DNA of 64,000 nucleotides from Selaginella moellendorffii (GCF_000143415.4 NW_003314279.1:1540457-1604456); one strand, 5' to 3'; shown: positions 19,458 to 32,764, numbered from the stretch's first letter. Notes: generated from the letters alone by a model not told the origin. Translations and numbers: made by a program.

Positions 19458-21979
19458 ATGGCCGGTGCTGGTGTGGAGTTAGTAGCTCTTGGTGACTTGC
19501 CAATGGATGAACGTGATACTGGGGATGACGAGCAATCTCCAATCGATCAGGTGGCAATGACAGTAAGCACAAGTGATGATCCAGCGGTTCCGGTTTGGAC
19601 TTTTAGAATGTGGACAATCGGCCTTTTCTTTTGTATAGTGCTTTCCTTCGTCAACCAGTTCTTCTACTACAGAAAAGAGCCACTGACAGTTTCAGCGCTC
19701 TCTGGCCAGATCTTGGCTGTTGCGATTGGTCGCCTTATGGCTGCAACGCTTCCAAAGACAGTTTATCGGCTGCCTCTCACAAACTTTCACTTCACTCTGA
19801 ACCCGGGGCCATTTAACAAGAAGGAACACGTTCTTATCACTGTCTTCGCAAACTCGGGCTTTGCATTTGGCAATGGAACCTCTTATGGAGTCTCCATTGT
19901 TGACATTATCAAAGCGTTTTACAAGAGGAAAATTTACTTCCATGCAGCTCTCCTGCTCGTTATTACGACTCAGGTAAGCTCGAAGTTTGTTTTCTAGTTT
20001 CCGTCTAGCATCAACCATGTATTCGTTTACTTAGGTGCTTGGGTATGGATGGGCGGGACTGCTTCGAAAGCATTTGGTTGAGCCCGCAAATATGTGGTGG
20101 CCTGCAAATCTCGTTCAAGTCTCACTTTTCGAGTACGTTTTTCAGAGTTTTTCTTTTATTCTGATTTTTTCCGTGCTGTTGCAAAAGGACTCTACACGAG
20201 AAGGAGAGCAAGAAGGGCTTATCGCGTCTTAAGTTTTTTCTTATTGTTCTGGCAGTCAGCTTTGCTTACTATATTATCCCCGGTTATATGTTCACGGCAC
20301 TCACCTCAGTGTCATGGGTATGCTGGGCCTTTCCACGTTCAGTATTGGCACAGCAGCTTGGCTCTGGCTTAAATGGTCTTGGACTTGGCTCGTTTGCCTT
20401 GGATTGGTCCACATTTCAATCGTTTCTACAGAGCCCGCTAATAACTCCATGGGTTCCAATTGCAAACGTGCTGGCTGGTTTTATTATTATGGTTTATATC
20501 GTGATTCCAGCGTTTTACTGGACAAACGTCTACGATGCTAAGAAGTTTCCAATCTTCAGTAGCAAGCTCTTCCAGGGGAATGGAACGCCTTACAACGTCC
20601 ACAAGATTGTCAATGAAAACTTCGAGATTGACATGGCTGCCTACAAAGAGCAAGGGGAGGTTCATTTGAGCACCTTTTTCGCGATGGCTTATGGCCTTGG
20701 TTTTGCCAGCGTCGCTTCTGTGATCACCCATATTATTTGCTTTCATGGAAAGTAAGTCACGAAGCATTTTTTTTTCTTTATTTTCCTTTTTTTGTTATCT
20801 TACTATTTCTTTCCAGAGAGATTTGGCAGAGAAGCAGATCTGTTCTAAACGAGAAACCCGACATTCATACGCGGCTGATGAAAAAGTATCCAACAATACC
20901 ATACAAATGGTTTGTTGTTCTTATGTTCTTATCAATCGCCGTTGCCGTCGGTACTTGCGTCGGTTTTAAGCACCAATTGCAACTTCCGTGGTGGGGGGTT
21001 CTCCTGGCTTGCGCGCTCGCGATCGTCTTCACCTTACCAATTGGTATTATCACCGCTACAACCAACATTGTAAGTTTTTTCGAGTTTTTTTATTTCTTTC
21101 CTCAGCAGCTTCGCAGACTCCAGGCTTGAACGTGATCACCGAGTACATAATTGGATATATGCTACCGGGCAAGCCAATTGCCAACGTGTGCTTCAAGACT
21201 TACGGTTATATCAGCATGACCCAGGCCATCTCGTTCCTGCAAGACTTCAAGCTTGGCCATTACATGAAAGTCCCGCCGAGATCAATGTTTGCTGTCCAGG
21301 TATGATATCATAGAAAACGCATTTCAAGTTCTCCAACTGTAAACATTGCCCTCTTTTTCTCACCAAGGTCCTCGGCACCATCGTAGCGGCAGTCGTGAAC
21401 GTTGCCACGGCATGGTGGATGCTCACCAGCGTCGAAAACATCTGCGACACGGACAAGCTCCCGGCGGACAGCCCCTGGACGTGCCCGAACGACAGCGTCT
21501 TCTACAGCGCCTCGGTCATCTGGGGGCTCATCGGCCCCAAGCGGATCTTCGGCAGCCTAGGAAACTACTCGGAGCTCTCCTGGTTCTTCCTGGTGGGAGC
21601 TCTAGCTCCGGTCGTCCTGTGGCTGCTCACCAAGGCCTTCCCTCGCGCACGGTGGCTGAGCTACATCAACCTCCCCGTGATCTTGGGCGCCACCTCGATG
21701 ATGCCCCCGGCCTCGGCCGTGAACTACATCTCCTGGACCAGCGTCGGCCTCTTCTTCAACTATTTCGTCTACACGTATCGCAGGAGGTGGTGGCAGCGAT
21801 ACAACTACGTTCTATCGGCCGCGCTGGACGCCGGCGTCGCGTTCATGGGCGTCTTGCTCTACTTCGCGCTCCAGATGAACGGCACCAGCGTTACGTGGTG
21901 GGGGAACGATAGTCACTGCCCGCTCGCGAGGTGTCCCACGTATCCCGGGATCGTCGTCCCGGGTTGCCCGGTCATATAG
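19458..21979 (+). CDS. Oligopeptide transporter (OPT family), copy 2
   Basis: Six exons (19458-19973, 20035-20132, 20188-20751, 20817-21069, 21117-21299, 21368-21979) give 741 residues. Motifs are [10 protein letters not shown] near 28, [10 protein letters not shown] near 120 and [11 protein letters not shown] near 528; membrane segments and exon phases match copy 1 throughout. All introns are GT-AG and about 47-68 bp. The last exon is more GC-rich than the earlier ones and very like copy 1 ([20 protein letters not shown] against [20 protein letters not shown]), whereas early exons differ more in codon use. That could reflect local gene conversion. The start is 75 bp downstream of the squalene synthase stop. 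Likely a plasma-membrane peptide or metal-chelate symporter by family. Confidence 0.93.
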
Positions 21980-22036
21980 ATCTTTCTTCTTGGTATTTAT
22001 TATCTTTGCATAGAAGAAGCACTCGAGCTTTTTTCT

Positions 22037-22666
22037 CTACGCGCTGTCGTTGACTTTGCTTACCACTGCCACCGCGGTGGTGATGAGCGATGCGTAGAGC
22101 GCGCTGGGGATTTTCTTCACCACTGGGCCGACTCCGGGAACTCGCTCGGTGGCCGACTTTGTGAGGAGTGCAAGGCACGGCGCCGCGATGGAGAAGATGA
22201 GGATGTTCTTACTTAGACGCATCGCCAGGTTCCCTGTGAACTTCTCCACAAAGCCCATGAACTCCTTGCGGTCCAGAACGCCGTTTCGATTCGTGTCGTA
22301 TAGCTGTAACAGTGTGCTTTTTAGCGATTAAGAGAAGAGTTCGAATCACTCACATCGAGCATCTCTTGCACCTCTTCCCTGGCTGGCGGGTCGTAATGGG
22401 GACCCGGAAAATGCTTGTTTATATCGCTGCGTGTGTATTGTGAGTGGATTTTGATACCGATAGAGATGAATTGACTTACTTGTACACGAGCAGAATGGCG
22501 GTGTAGAGCTCCTGGAAGGAGATGAAATCGTTGCCATTGTGTGCCGTGAAGTGGTCAAAGACCCGATCTATGATGCCTTGCACTTGCAGCTCCTTCGCTG
22601 CAAGGCAAAAGCTCCATTTCTATGCGAGAGAAAATAGCCAAAAAGCATACCTTGGAGCTGACCCAT
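22037..22666 (-). CDS. Small EF-hand calcium-binding protein with hydrophobic C-terminus
   Basis: Four exons on the minus strand (22666-22651, 22597-22480, 22426-22354, 22303-22037) join in frame to 157 residues starting MGQLQAKELQ. One canonical EF-hand loop, DTNRNGVLDRKE, is at 72-83 (acidic at 1, Asn at 3 and 5, Asp at 9, Glu at 12). An earlier helix-loop-helix (FDHFTAHNGNDFISFQEL) looks like a degenerate partner EF-hand. Downstream are two hydrophobic stretches, about 98-115 and 134-150, which may associate with membranes. This resembles a plant family annotated only as calcium-binding EF-hand proteins; its role is not known to me. An upstream non-coding exon (about 22710-22667) seems likely, as the frame stays open there without another ATG. 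It converges on OPT copy 2 with 57 bp between stops. Confidence 0.75.
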
Positions 22667-22710
22667 ACCAAAAGCTCCTGACCAATTGATCTCCCAAATC
22701 ACACCTGAGC

Positions 22711-23174
22711 CTGCAACAATTGGCGACAAGGAAAAAGAGAGAAATTTCAGCTCACCAGTCCAAATTCACAAAATTCGACCTGGATGTCTGAAAATGGAAT
22801 ACGACACACCAAAGCTGTGAACGCACCGTCCGCCCACCAACTACAACAAAAGCGAGGAAAAAGAAAAATGGGGGGACATGCCAAGAACAGCAGCACTTGT
22901 AGTTAAAAACGATCGAAAAAAATAGTAAACAAAGAATTAACACTTCGGGAGAGAAAAATTTAGAAAAACTGACCACAGAACTGTGGTTTGCTTGGTGCAC
23001 CAGTTACATTCATTTCATCCTTCCCCACATGTTTTGCTAGCTGAGATCCATCCATCAAAAAGCCCATCAAAAAGATTTACAAAGAAAGAAAAAACAAAGA
23101 AAGCTTTTGAATCGCAAACCTCTTGTCTTTCCTCCCGGCTTTTCTCTTTCGTTCTTGGTTGTAGCAGTGCTTTG
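22711..23174. other. Intergenic region between EF-hand gene and FTSH4
   Basis: Probably the EF-hand 5' region and the FTSH4 3' UTR. No gene seen. Confidence 0.5.
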
Positions 23175-25764
23175 TCAAGTCCCGGCCGGTACAGTCTTGG
23201 CCTTCGCTGCCGCTGCCGCCGCCGCCGCAGCAGCCGCTGCTGCTGCTGCCGCCGCTGCTGCCGACTGTGGAGGAGTGGGGACGAGCGCGGGTGGAGTTGG
23301 CAGTGGAGTTGGCAGCGGAGCTCCCTGGGAGCTCACTTGAGCGAGCAGTGCCTTGATCTGCAACCCCGTTAGCGTCTCGCGTTCCAGGAGGGCCTTCGCT
23401 AGCGCGTGAAGCTCGCGCTGGTGCGTGGTAAGGATCGTCTTTGCATTGTCGTAGGCCCGTTGGAGCAGCTCCCGGACCTCGTTCTCGACCAGCAGCCTCG
23501 TCTCCGTGCTCATGTTCTTGCCGTCGTCTTCGTAGTTGTGGGACACGACCCCCACCTCCTTGCTCATGCCGTACTTGGTGACCATCTCGCGGGCCAGCCG
23601 AGTCGCCGACTTTATGTCCGAGGCCGCCCCCGACGTGACCTCGTTCTCCCCGAAGATGAGCTCCTCCGCCACCCTTCCCCCCATGCAAACGTCCAGCCTT
23701 GCCAGCATCTGCTTCCGCGAGAAGCTCGTCTCGTCCTTGTCTGGCAGCTGCGCGACCATTCCCAGTGCCATTCCCCGCGGGACGATAGTGGCTTTGTGGA
23801 CGGGGAGAGCGCCGTCCGTGTGGATCGCCACTAGCGCATGACCGCCTTCGTGGTAAGCTGTGAGCTGCCGGGATTCTTCTGAGATCACGGCCGACTTCCT
23901 TTCACTTCCCATCATGATCTTGTCCTTGGCGTACTCGAGGTCCTCCATCCCCACATTCTTCTGACCATCCATGGCTGCTTTAAGAGCTGCTACGTTCACC
24001 AAGTTCGCGAGATCCGCACCAGAGAAGCCCGGAGTGCCTCTCGCTATGATCGACAAATCCACATCCTCGTTTTTAGGAACCTGGAAAGAACAAGATTTAA
24101 CAAGAGAATCAGCAAAGATTGAATTCTACCTTGGTCATGTGAGAATCTAGAATTTGCCTGCGGCCTTCCACGTCTGGATTTGGAACCACCACATGCCGAT
24201 CGAACCGACCAGGACGGACAAGCGCCTTGTCGAGAGATTCGGGGAAGTTCGTAGCCGCGATCACTATGATGCCTTCGTTTTGCTTGAAACCGTCCAGCTC
24301 CACCAACAGCTGGTTCAGTGTCATCTTCATGTACTGTTGGTCCTTGGGATTTCGGCTCCCACCTATTGCATCAATTTCGTCCATAAAGATTATGCATGGC
24401 GAGCGCTTCTTCGCAGCTGCGAATAAGTCCCGCACTCGCCGAGCACCAACTCCGACGAACATTTCCTCGAACTCGCTCCCGCTGCAATAGAAAAACGGTA
24501 CCCCTGCTTCACCAGCAATTGCCCGAGCCAGCATCGTCTTTCCTGTCCCAGGAGGCCCAACCAGAAGGACGCCTTTCGGTAGCTTGCCACCTAAACGGGT
24601 AAATTTCTGCAAAGAAGCAACCGAGACTGGAGTTACAAACCGGAGAAACACGAAAGAAAAATAGATAAAGCAATGACCTTTGGATCCCGAAGATAGTGAA
24701 CAATCTCCTCCAACTCCGCTTTGGCTTCGTCGACTCCTTTCACGTCACTGAACTTGGTGTTAGACTCCAAGCTTGGCTGTACCTCCTCATTGAGACCCAG
24801 CCCTGCCAGGAACCAGGGGCGTGAGTAAGACCTCCTTTCCTATACAGACAAGGATGCCAGTTCAACACGTAGGCAAGACCTTAAAACAAACGCATCCATG
24901 CATTGCAAGCCATGCTCTACGATGCTTACCTTTGCTGAGGCCCTTGTCCTCGATAATGGCCCCAACGCCAGAGAGAAGTAGAAAGCCCAGAGCCAAGGTT
25001 CGAACAGTTCGCCACACTTGAACTCTAAAACCTCCTTCGGACGTGACCATGTGGATTGGCGCACTGGGAGAGCCCAAAATTCCGTCTTTCGTGGCTGTTC
25101 CTACTGCCGGAAACGCCGAAGACATGATCGGTCGCGCCTCAGCTTGAAAACTTCCTAGCGATGCAGTTGCTCCTACACGGTTAAAACAAAAAAAAAGAGG
25201 ATCAGATCCGATAAAGAAAGAGTTACAGCGTTTACCTCTTTGCAGCGTTTTCAACAAGGCACTGTCATCGAGCCTATCGACCTTGACGAGAGCTTTGAGA
25301 TACTCGGCCAAAGCACCGGCGCTGTGCTGCGGAAGTGGTCTACTCTCGAACCACCAAATCACTCCCTCGGGATCCACCTTGTTAAGATCTCTTAGAAACT
25401 TCACTTGTTTCTCCTGAGCATCGGGCCCTCCTTCTCTCTCCAGCTGCTCCAGCCTTCTCGAGAAATTGCTTGTGTAGCTCGACATGCAGCGTCTCTTGAG
25501 GCGATTCAACACGATCCCTGCGCCATCCGAAATTCAAGCATCATTAGCAACGGGAAGAGGACGAGGGAAATCGGATAGAAAAATGCCTGCATCCAGCTGC
25601 TTCAACACAATCGCGCGTCCCAGCCCATACAAGGATGTCGCCGACACCATCTGCGTGGCGGAGGAGCCTCCCTGTGGTCGAAATCCGCGGGCAATCAGCG
25701 CGGGCGCAGCCCTAATGGGAGAGAGGAAAGAGAGCGCCATACCTTCTCCAGCAACTGACGCCAT
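23175..25764 (-). CDS. FTSH4: Mitochondrial i-AAA protease FTSH4
   Basis: Six exons (25764-25587, 25517-25236, 25172-24930, 24802-24678, 24606-24130, 24080-23175) give 736 residues. Order: targeting region, FtsH N domain ([32 protein letters not shown]), one membrane segment near 214-231, AAA+ domain with Walker A GPPGTGKT (293-300) and Walker B IIFMDE (348-353), and the zinc protease motif HEGGH (512-516). The motif order, the single membrane segment and the N-domain blocks point to FTSH4 of the inner mitochondrial membrane, facing the intermembrane space, where it degrades misfolded membrane proteins. Intron 1 uses a GC donor (GCAG|GCATTT) and rejoins in phase. The C-terminus has an unusual Pro-rich stretch and about 20 alanines before KAKTVPAGT. 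Its 5' half is duplicated as a pseudogene at 43779-44985. Confidence 0.93.
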
Positions 25765-26122
25765 GCCATGCCGCCCGAGCTCCCAAAATCGATCCTTCAC
25801 GCGCTAGGGCGCCCTGGCAGCCACCGCCTCCTGGAGAAGTCCCCAAACCATCAAGAACACGAGAATGCCCAGAGGGTTTCAACCCCTTCTTCTCGCTCCT
25901 CCGCGTTTCGATTCCCCCTGCCAGCCCTAATTTCGTGGCGTGAGGCGGAATATTCTAAAAGTACACATTCGAAAAAAAAAAACCCCAGCCTTTTGGCTGG
26001 TTATATAATACAAAGAAAACTGTACATTCTCTTCATTGTAAAAAATGTTGTGCTAACGTTATGGGGGCAGCACCGAGTTTCTTCGTTCTTTAGAATTTCT
26101 TCCACGAAAACCAGTCGATCGA
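25765..26122. other. Intergenic region between FTSH4 start and ABCG stop, copy A
   Basis: 358 bp that must serve as FTSH4 promoter and ABCG 3' end. A 10-bp A run lies near 25975. No gene seen. Confidence 0.5.
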
Positions 26123-29100
26123 TCATCGGTTCTGGAAGTTGAAAACTTTGATGCAGATGGCGAAGCACACCGCGAAGACGACGACGAGGCCGACGTGAAC
26201 TCCGGCCACGACGCCCAAGAAGTCGTGCCTGAACCCAAAGTTGGACCTCAAGAAGCGCTCCACGGTCGTCTCTTCGCCGTCGGCCCGGAACAACGGCGTG
26301 GTGACATCTCCAAGCTGAGACGTGAAGAGGCCGTAGAGAGACCACGCCGGTGGCGAGGCCCAGTAGTACCACCTCCACCACACTGGAATCGCCTGAGAGA
26401 CACCAAGAAACAAACCAAAGTGTTAAGAAATCGGAAAAGAAATGTGTGGAATTCATGAACTTACGGGTCGAGGGATGATGAAGCCAGAGAACAGGTTCCA
26501 GATTGCGTAGAATGCCGAGGATACGATGGCTGCAATCTGGTCGTTGGGTGTCAGCGCCACCGTCACCATGCCGTAGAGCGTGAAGTAGAGGAACGTCATG
26601 TACAAGAAGAAGATGAACCACAGGAACTTGGCTGCTGTCCATTCCAGCTGCATCGTCGCGTACACAATGAGTCCATACGTGAAGGCTTGCACGAACACGT
26701 AGGGAATCTCGATCAGGACCTGGACGCACGGAGTTTTCCTTGATGAGTCAAACGAAATCTGAAGAGTCGGATGTATGCCTTACCTGAGCAAAAGCATATG
26801 GAAGGGGAGAGTACATTCCAGCGGCTCTTTCTCGATAGTAGACCGTTCGCTCGATAGCAACGACTGGCTGTACTCCTGATGCATTGCTGACCCCAAGGAA
26901 GAGCACAGCAGCGTATATAGATCCCATCAGATTAAAGAGGTCTTGTTCTCTTGATCTGCTCACGAGAGAAAGGCAGGAGTCAGAACCAACGCTCGATTGA
27001 ACTACACAGCGTTTACCTTTTGGAGCCGATGTCCCAAAACATTGTGCCAAACATTATCGCGACAACCAAGGTGAAGAACATGCGAACCAGAACGTAGTAT
27101 GGATTTTTCCAGTATGACTGATGTTGTTTCCACAAGCATCCCATGACCTGTCCGAGGAACGACAGAGGGTATTGCGTTGGAAACCATATGTCTTCCGTGC
27201 CGGGAACCGGAGTGCTCAGCTGAGTAATAATAGCTTCATTGTGCCTAGACACACCAGTGGTTTAGCCAAGAAAGAGATAATGGTCAAGTGTGCTTACTGG
27301 TAGACTGAAGAAGTTTTATAGATGTCCGCAAAATCTACTCCCAGACGATTCTCCACGTCTGCAGCGGTAACCTCTAACATCCATGTAGCTGGATTGTATC
27401 CTTCTCTTATGTTAGGAACACCGCTAATACCCTGGGGAAATTAATCCACATAAATCATCTCAAGTCTGCAAGAACAAAGCAAGAGACTTACCTGGAAGTA
27501 TTCAACAAGTTTGTGCGAGTTCTTTCCCAAGGAACCTGCGTAGATAACGCGCCCTCCGCGTTTCATCAACAGAAGCTGGAGAAAGCAGGCAGGTTTTCAA
27601 GAGAGTTTGCAAGGTAATAATCGCGTACCTCATCGAAGGCCTCAAAAATGTCAATGCTAGGCTGATGAATGGTGCAGACGACAGTGCGACCGGTGTCGAC
27701 AGTGTTCCGGACCGTTCTCATGACAATTGCTGCCGCTCGTGCATCCAGTCCGGAAGTTGGCTCGTCCATGAAAATGATTGAAGGATTTGCAACGAGCTCC
27801 ACGGCAATTGTCAGTCGTTTCCGCTGCTCGGTCGAAAGTCCATCAACTCCAGGGAGACCAACCAACGCATCCCGGAGAGGGTTAAGCTCTACAAGCTCCA
27901 TAACTTCTTCCACAAACATCTGTTCCAAAACTCACCTTAGCAAATTTGACTACGAAAAACATCTCTCTCCTTACCTTTTTCGTCCCCTTATCAATGTCAT
28001 CCGATAGTCGGAGCCAAGCAGAATAAACCAGTGACTCGTACACTGTAACGTTGGGTGAATGAATGTCAGTTTGTTCGCAATAACCCGAAATCCTAGCAAA
28101 AGTAGCCTGGTTTTTGGGATAGCCGGAGATGCGAATGTCGCCTTCAATGTAGCCACCAGTTTTACGCCCGGCTAAAACATCCATGAGAGTTGTCTTTCCA
28201 GCACCGCTTACACCGACAAGAGCCGTGAGAACTCCAGGCCTGAAGCTACTGCTTACGTCGTGCAGCAACTGTAATCTATTTTCTGTCACGCCTTGTTGCT
28301 TCATTTCCTGTTACAAGTGCATTAGAACTCAATATCCTACAAAGGAAATGCGTAAAAGCATACCGCGGGCATGTCAACGTAGTAGTTAACATGATTGAAT
28401 GACATTGCTAAAGGTTGAAACGGGAGTATCATTCCCCTTTTAGAATCGGCACCCATTCGACCAGACGTAAGCTCCAGATCTCCTGGCATTCGATGTTAGA
28501 CCATATAATGAAATTTGTGATGGCGCCATTACCTGCATTAGAAGATCTGCCCGATCGCTTTGATTTTGCACGCACTGATCTTTCTGAGACTTCGCCGGTG
28601 CGGTTCACGTTTTGCTCTTCTAGTATTTCCTCAGACACTACGGCCTGCGGGTTTCCAGGAGCTGTTTAAATAGAAAAAATGAGTACCTACATGGAGAAAA
28701 GAAATAGATTTCTACGTACCGCTGAAGTAAGCGAGTGCCAAAGTGAAAAAAACGTTGAAGAAAATGGCATAAGCCAACTGAGCACCAGTTCCAAGCCAAT
28801 ACCAGTTTTTATTGGGGAACAGGCCTCGAGACTCTAGAACTTGGTTGCCAACGGTGGTGGTCTGATTGGCATTTTCGAGAATCTGCCATCTTGATGCACT
28901 GAACTCGTTCACGGCAAGCGCATTCTGTGCGTACATCATGGGCGACGACCAATATCCCCAAATCCACCAAGGTTCAATGTCCTCTGGAAATTAAAGACCA
29001 TTATAAGTTGTGCTACCTGAGTATAGTCAATGGATTACCTCTAGAAAGAAGAAAACCACCGAGGACAAGAACTATCAGCAGCGCGAAAGAGCCGAAGGTG

Positions 29101-31691
29101 TTCGCTACAACCATAGTCCGAGAAAGTGAAGCAATGAATCGGAAAAGACCTCCCGACATTTGATGAATTAAGAACATGAGGAGGAACTGCTGGAAGAACC
29201 TGAAACGCTCAAACATAAAATATGAACACTATTTCTCACTTGACATCAATGTAACAAACCTGGCGGCACTAGGAGCAAATCCAACCACGTAGTACGTCAT
29301 GCACACCCAAAGTGCTGATTCGAGCAGGGACACTGGAATTCGAGTGATCAAGGTAGGAAGAGAAAATGCCCACGCAGGAAATAGCATCTGGTCCCGCTGC
29401 TTGTAAAATACTGGAAGGCGCGCAATGGTCATCGCCAACTCCGCAAATCCATTAAACATGACGATGATCAGGCCGAAGAACAAGGCTCCCATGTAGAGAC
29501 CGCCATCGCCAACAGTTCTGTGATGCATTTCGGTCCGGAGAAACACAGTCATCGTGATAAAGGCCAGAAGAATCAGCTGCATTGGAAATTTTAGTATCAG
29601 ATATATGGATTTTAGTCTTCGATAACATACCTGAGAACCTTTGAACACGTAGACGAATGAGTTCCTCTTCATCAAAAGTATCTCCCGCGCCAAGAGAGCC
29701 TTGAAAAGCTCCCAGTTACTAAGAGCGTACTTCTGAGTGACAAGAGCTGCCGGATGGCTTTTACTCTTGTCAAAAGGCCGCGCCAATTCTTCAGCAATGT
29801 TCTGACCGACATGGAACTTTTGAAAGGCATCCGCGAACTCCTGGACAGGTATAAATCTGTATGGCATCCTCTTGTCAGCCCAATACTGTTCCTGGTCTTT
29901 CCTTGACGTAACTTCTTGCAAAAAGTCCGCGACGCCTTTCCTCGGAGGACATTTAAATCCCTTCGTCTCGAAGAAATCCAACACGAGTTCCCGGGGCCCC
30001 TGATATACAATCTGCCCCTCCGATAGAAGAATCAAGTCGTCGAAAAGCTCAAACGTCTCGGGCGCAGGCTGGAGCAAGGAGATGACCATGGTAGCATCGA
30101 GCACATGGACAAACTGCCTTAAGCTCTTCACTATCTGAAATGTGGTCGAGCTGTCAAGACCGGTTGAAATCTCGTCCATGAAAAGAGACTTTGCAGGCCC
30201 AACGAGCATCTCTCCTGCAAATTAAACATTTGTCATAAACAAATCGTGACCAAAAAGCTTCCAGGCTTGCAAGTCTTACCTGTAGTGACACGCTTCTTTT
30301 GTCCTCCAGAAATACCCCTGCGCATGGCGTCTCCGACAAGTATATCAGAACAAACGTCCAAACCCAAAATCTGGAAGCGAAAAAATGCATGAGAACCGCA
30401 AATCCTCTTTGATCACGATCCAAAACACGCTTACCTTCAGCACATAGTCCGTTACAATGGAGGTCTCCTGACCCTCTATAGCCGACGCCTGTAAGAAACT
30501 CGTAAGAACGCTGCCAACCAAAAAGTGCTTCTTGCCTTCATGAACGCATCAACATCAGGATCCGGTTTGATCTTGGCATTTTTCTCCCGTCTTGAAAGCT
30601 CCGTTATCATCTCTGACACAAGTTATAAGAAAGTCAATTCCACTTGCACGCCAACCCAGGACGTTGCTTACCATATCTGCTTCCCACGCCTTGACACCTA
30701 GAAGCAAAATCAAACGTCTCCCTCACTGTCAACTCCCCGCTATGCAAGTCGTGTTGGCTTATGTAAGCAGAAGTCCTTTGAGGCACAAATTCAGTCAATG
30801 TGTGGCCATTGTAGGTGACTCTCCCAGAAACCTGTAAAGTAAAATCTAAGATGAGAACCATCTCCTAAAAGCTGGAGGACTTCCTTGCCTTAAGGCTTTG
30901 GTCCAACTTTCCAGAAAGCGCCAGAAGCAGCGTAGTTTTCCCTGCGTTAGGAGGGCCTAGCAGAAGTGTCATCCTGTAGAGAAGTATGAGCACAAGATTT
31001 TTCGCCGAAAGCTGCAGCAATTTCGTTACCTGGAAGGCTTCACGATACCACTAACGTTGCGCAAAATCGTGAGGACGTGTTTCTTAGAAGGGAGCAAGTG
31101 TAGCTTTCCCAAGATTTGCTGGAAAAACAAATCACAACAAAAAAGTAAGAGCCAGAGAGCGATGAAAAGATTTTTTCGTTAATAGTACGAACCTCGGACA
31201 TGTTGATGACAAAGTTAAGCAGCGTCGGTAGAGCTCGCTTGCCGACACGTACATCAGCTTCGATTTGAAGTCCTTCGTACCTCACCTCGATTTTGGGAAG
31301 GTCTATCCCGACTCTGAGACAATTGTTCCAAGAGTGAGAAGAAACTCGAGTCAAAACATTTCTACTACCTGTCGATCCTTTCCCGGAGCTTGCGGATGAA
31401 CATCTCGTTCTCCGTGTCCGTTGTTGCCAAGAGCTTCTCCACAAGATTCCTCCTCTCCGTGAGGCCCAAGGACTTGACATCAATGTGCTCGTGGCGAGTG
31501 CTCCCATGCTCGCCCACATTCTTGATTATGGCCGTCCGGAGGCGATCGTATGTGGGAAGCTTCTCCAGCGCGGCCCATTTCAGCGCCTCCTCATCATCCA
31601 CCTCCCTGACCGAGCTGCGCGAGAAGACATTTTCCGTCCACGATCGCGAGCTCGCCGCTCTCATCAGCTCCACGTCGGTCGGAGCCGCCAT
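26123..31691 (-). CDS. Full-size ABCG/PDR-type ABC transporter, copy A
   Basis: About 22 exons on the minus strand from ATG 31691 ([10 protein letters not shown]) to the stop at 26123 (FNFQNR). The layout is the reverse order NBD-TMD-NBD-TMD of pleiotropic drug resistance transporters, over 1,400 residues. NBD1 has Walker [10 protein letters not shown], signature [13 protein letters not shown] and Walker [16 protein letters not shown]2 has Walker [10 protein letters not shown], signature [16 protein letters not shown] and [12 protein letters not shown]. The second TMD ends in the PDR-typical [12 protein letters not shown] segment and a short C-terminus. These are plasma-membrane exporters of defence terpenoids, hormones or cuticle precursors; substrate unknown. 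First exon 31691-31369. Every exon has an open counterpart in copy B, so both look functional. Individual splice sites were checked only in part. Confidence 0.92.
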
Positions 31692-32764
31692 CGCTCCCCC
31701 CTTTTCCCCTCTTTCGCGATGATCCAATGAGGCAATATCTGGAATTCAGGGGCGAGGCGACCTACAAAATTCCACCCCCGATTCGACGAGCTACCACTAG
31801 AAGTCGACTCGATCGAGATCCAGATCACAGATCCTGGCGCTACATCCCTGGATCGATCGAGCCGGAAGAAATGAGGAGAACGGAAAATAGTTTGGGAGCT
31901 AGGGGTTTATATATTTGAAGCATAACTTGGACACTTGGCCTCTTTGGACCATGACCCCAAAACTTCTACACACAAAGCCCATGCTACTTCATGGAAGCTT
32001 CACATTTCGACGCTTCTAATGATCCAAGGGCTGGGATTTGATCCGACGGTCCAGACGCTTGACTAGAAAGCACACGTGATGCTGTAGACCCTCTCCTATG
32101 GAGAGTCCTCGCCATTAGAAAAAAAAACTGTTCTAAGTAGGAGTGCTCTTCTCGACGCCGCCGCACACGCTTTGGCGTGGATGCAAAGTTTTTGCGCGAA
32201 ATTTCGAAATAGAAGCGTTGACCGGGGTGAATATGCCGCGTACACCAGTTGTTTCAGCGATGGTGTATTGACCTGGAAGATTGACACCACCAATAAGATT
32301 GGAAAAACGAATGGTGGTTGTTTCCTTGAATTTGACCGAAATCGTTCGGCTATTCAATGTGACCTGATCAAAGGTGTTTAGAAAGTTGCTAATTGTAGTA
32401 GCTTTTGATTACTAGAGAAATCTTGGAGTTATTTTATTCAATATAATAAAGGGATTCAATCTCACAGATAACTAGTTTGCAATAATTGGAGTCAACTTTG
32501 ATTTGCGATCTTTGAGCAGCATTCAAGATAGTTTTGCTCGGTGGAAGGAGGTCCCGTGCTAATGTAAAACACCATCTAGGATTACTAGCAGTTTTTGAAG
32601 TACAACTTGTTGTAGAGTTTGATCTCATTACTAGCAGCTTTTAAATACAATATGTGCTGTCATAAGATCTCACTGATTTTATTCGTCTTCGCTATATGCT
32701 AAATATTCGCGTTTGCAATCAAAACGATTTCAAAGAAAGCGATTGAGATTCTCATCTTGTAACC
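31692..32764. other. Intergenic region, ABCG promoter and ELP3 3' side, copy A
   Basis: No coding frame supported. It differs from the matching part of copy B (50903-51881) by many small indels, unlike the genes on either side, as expected for non-coding DNA. Confidence 0.6.

Noticed and set aside
23107-23340. Plus-strand alanine-rich frame
   Set aside because: It is the complement of the FTSH4 polyalanine tail, with no ATG start.
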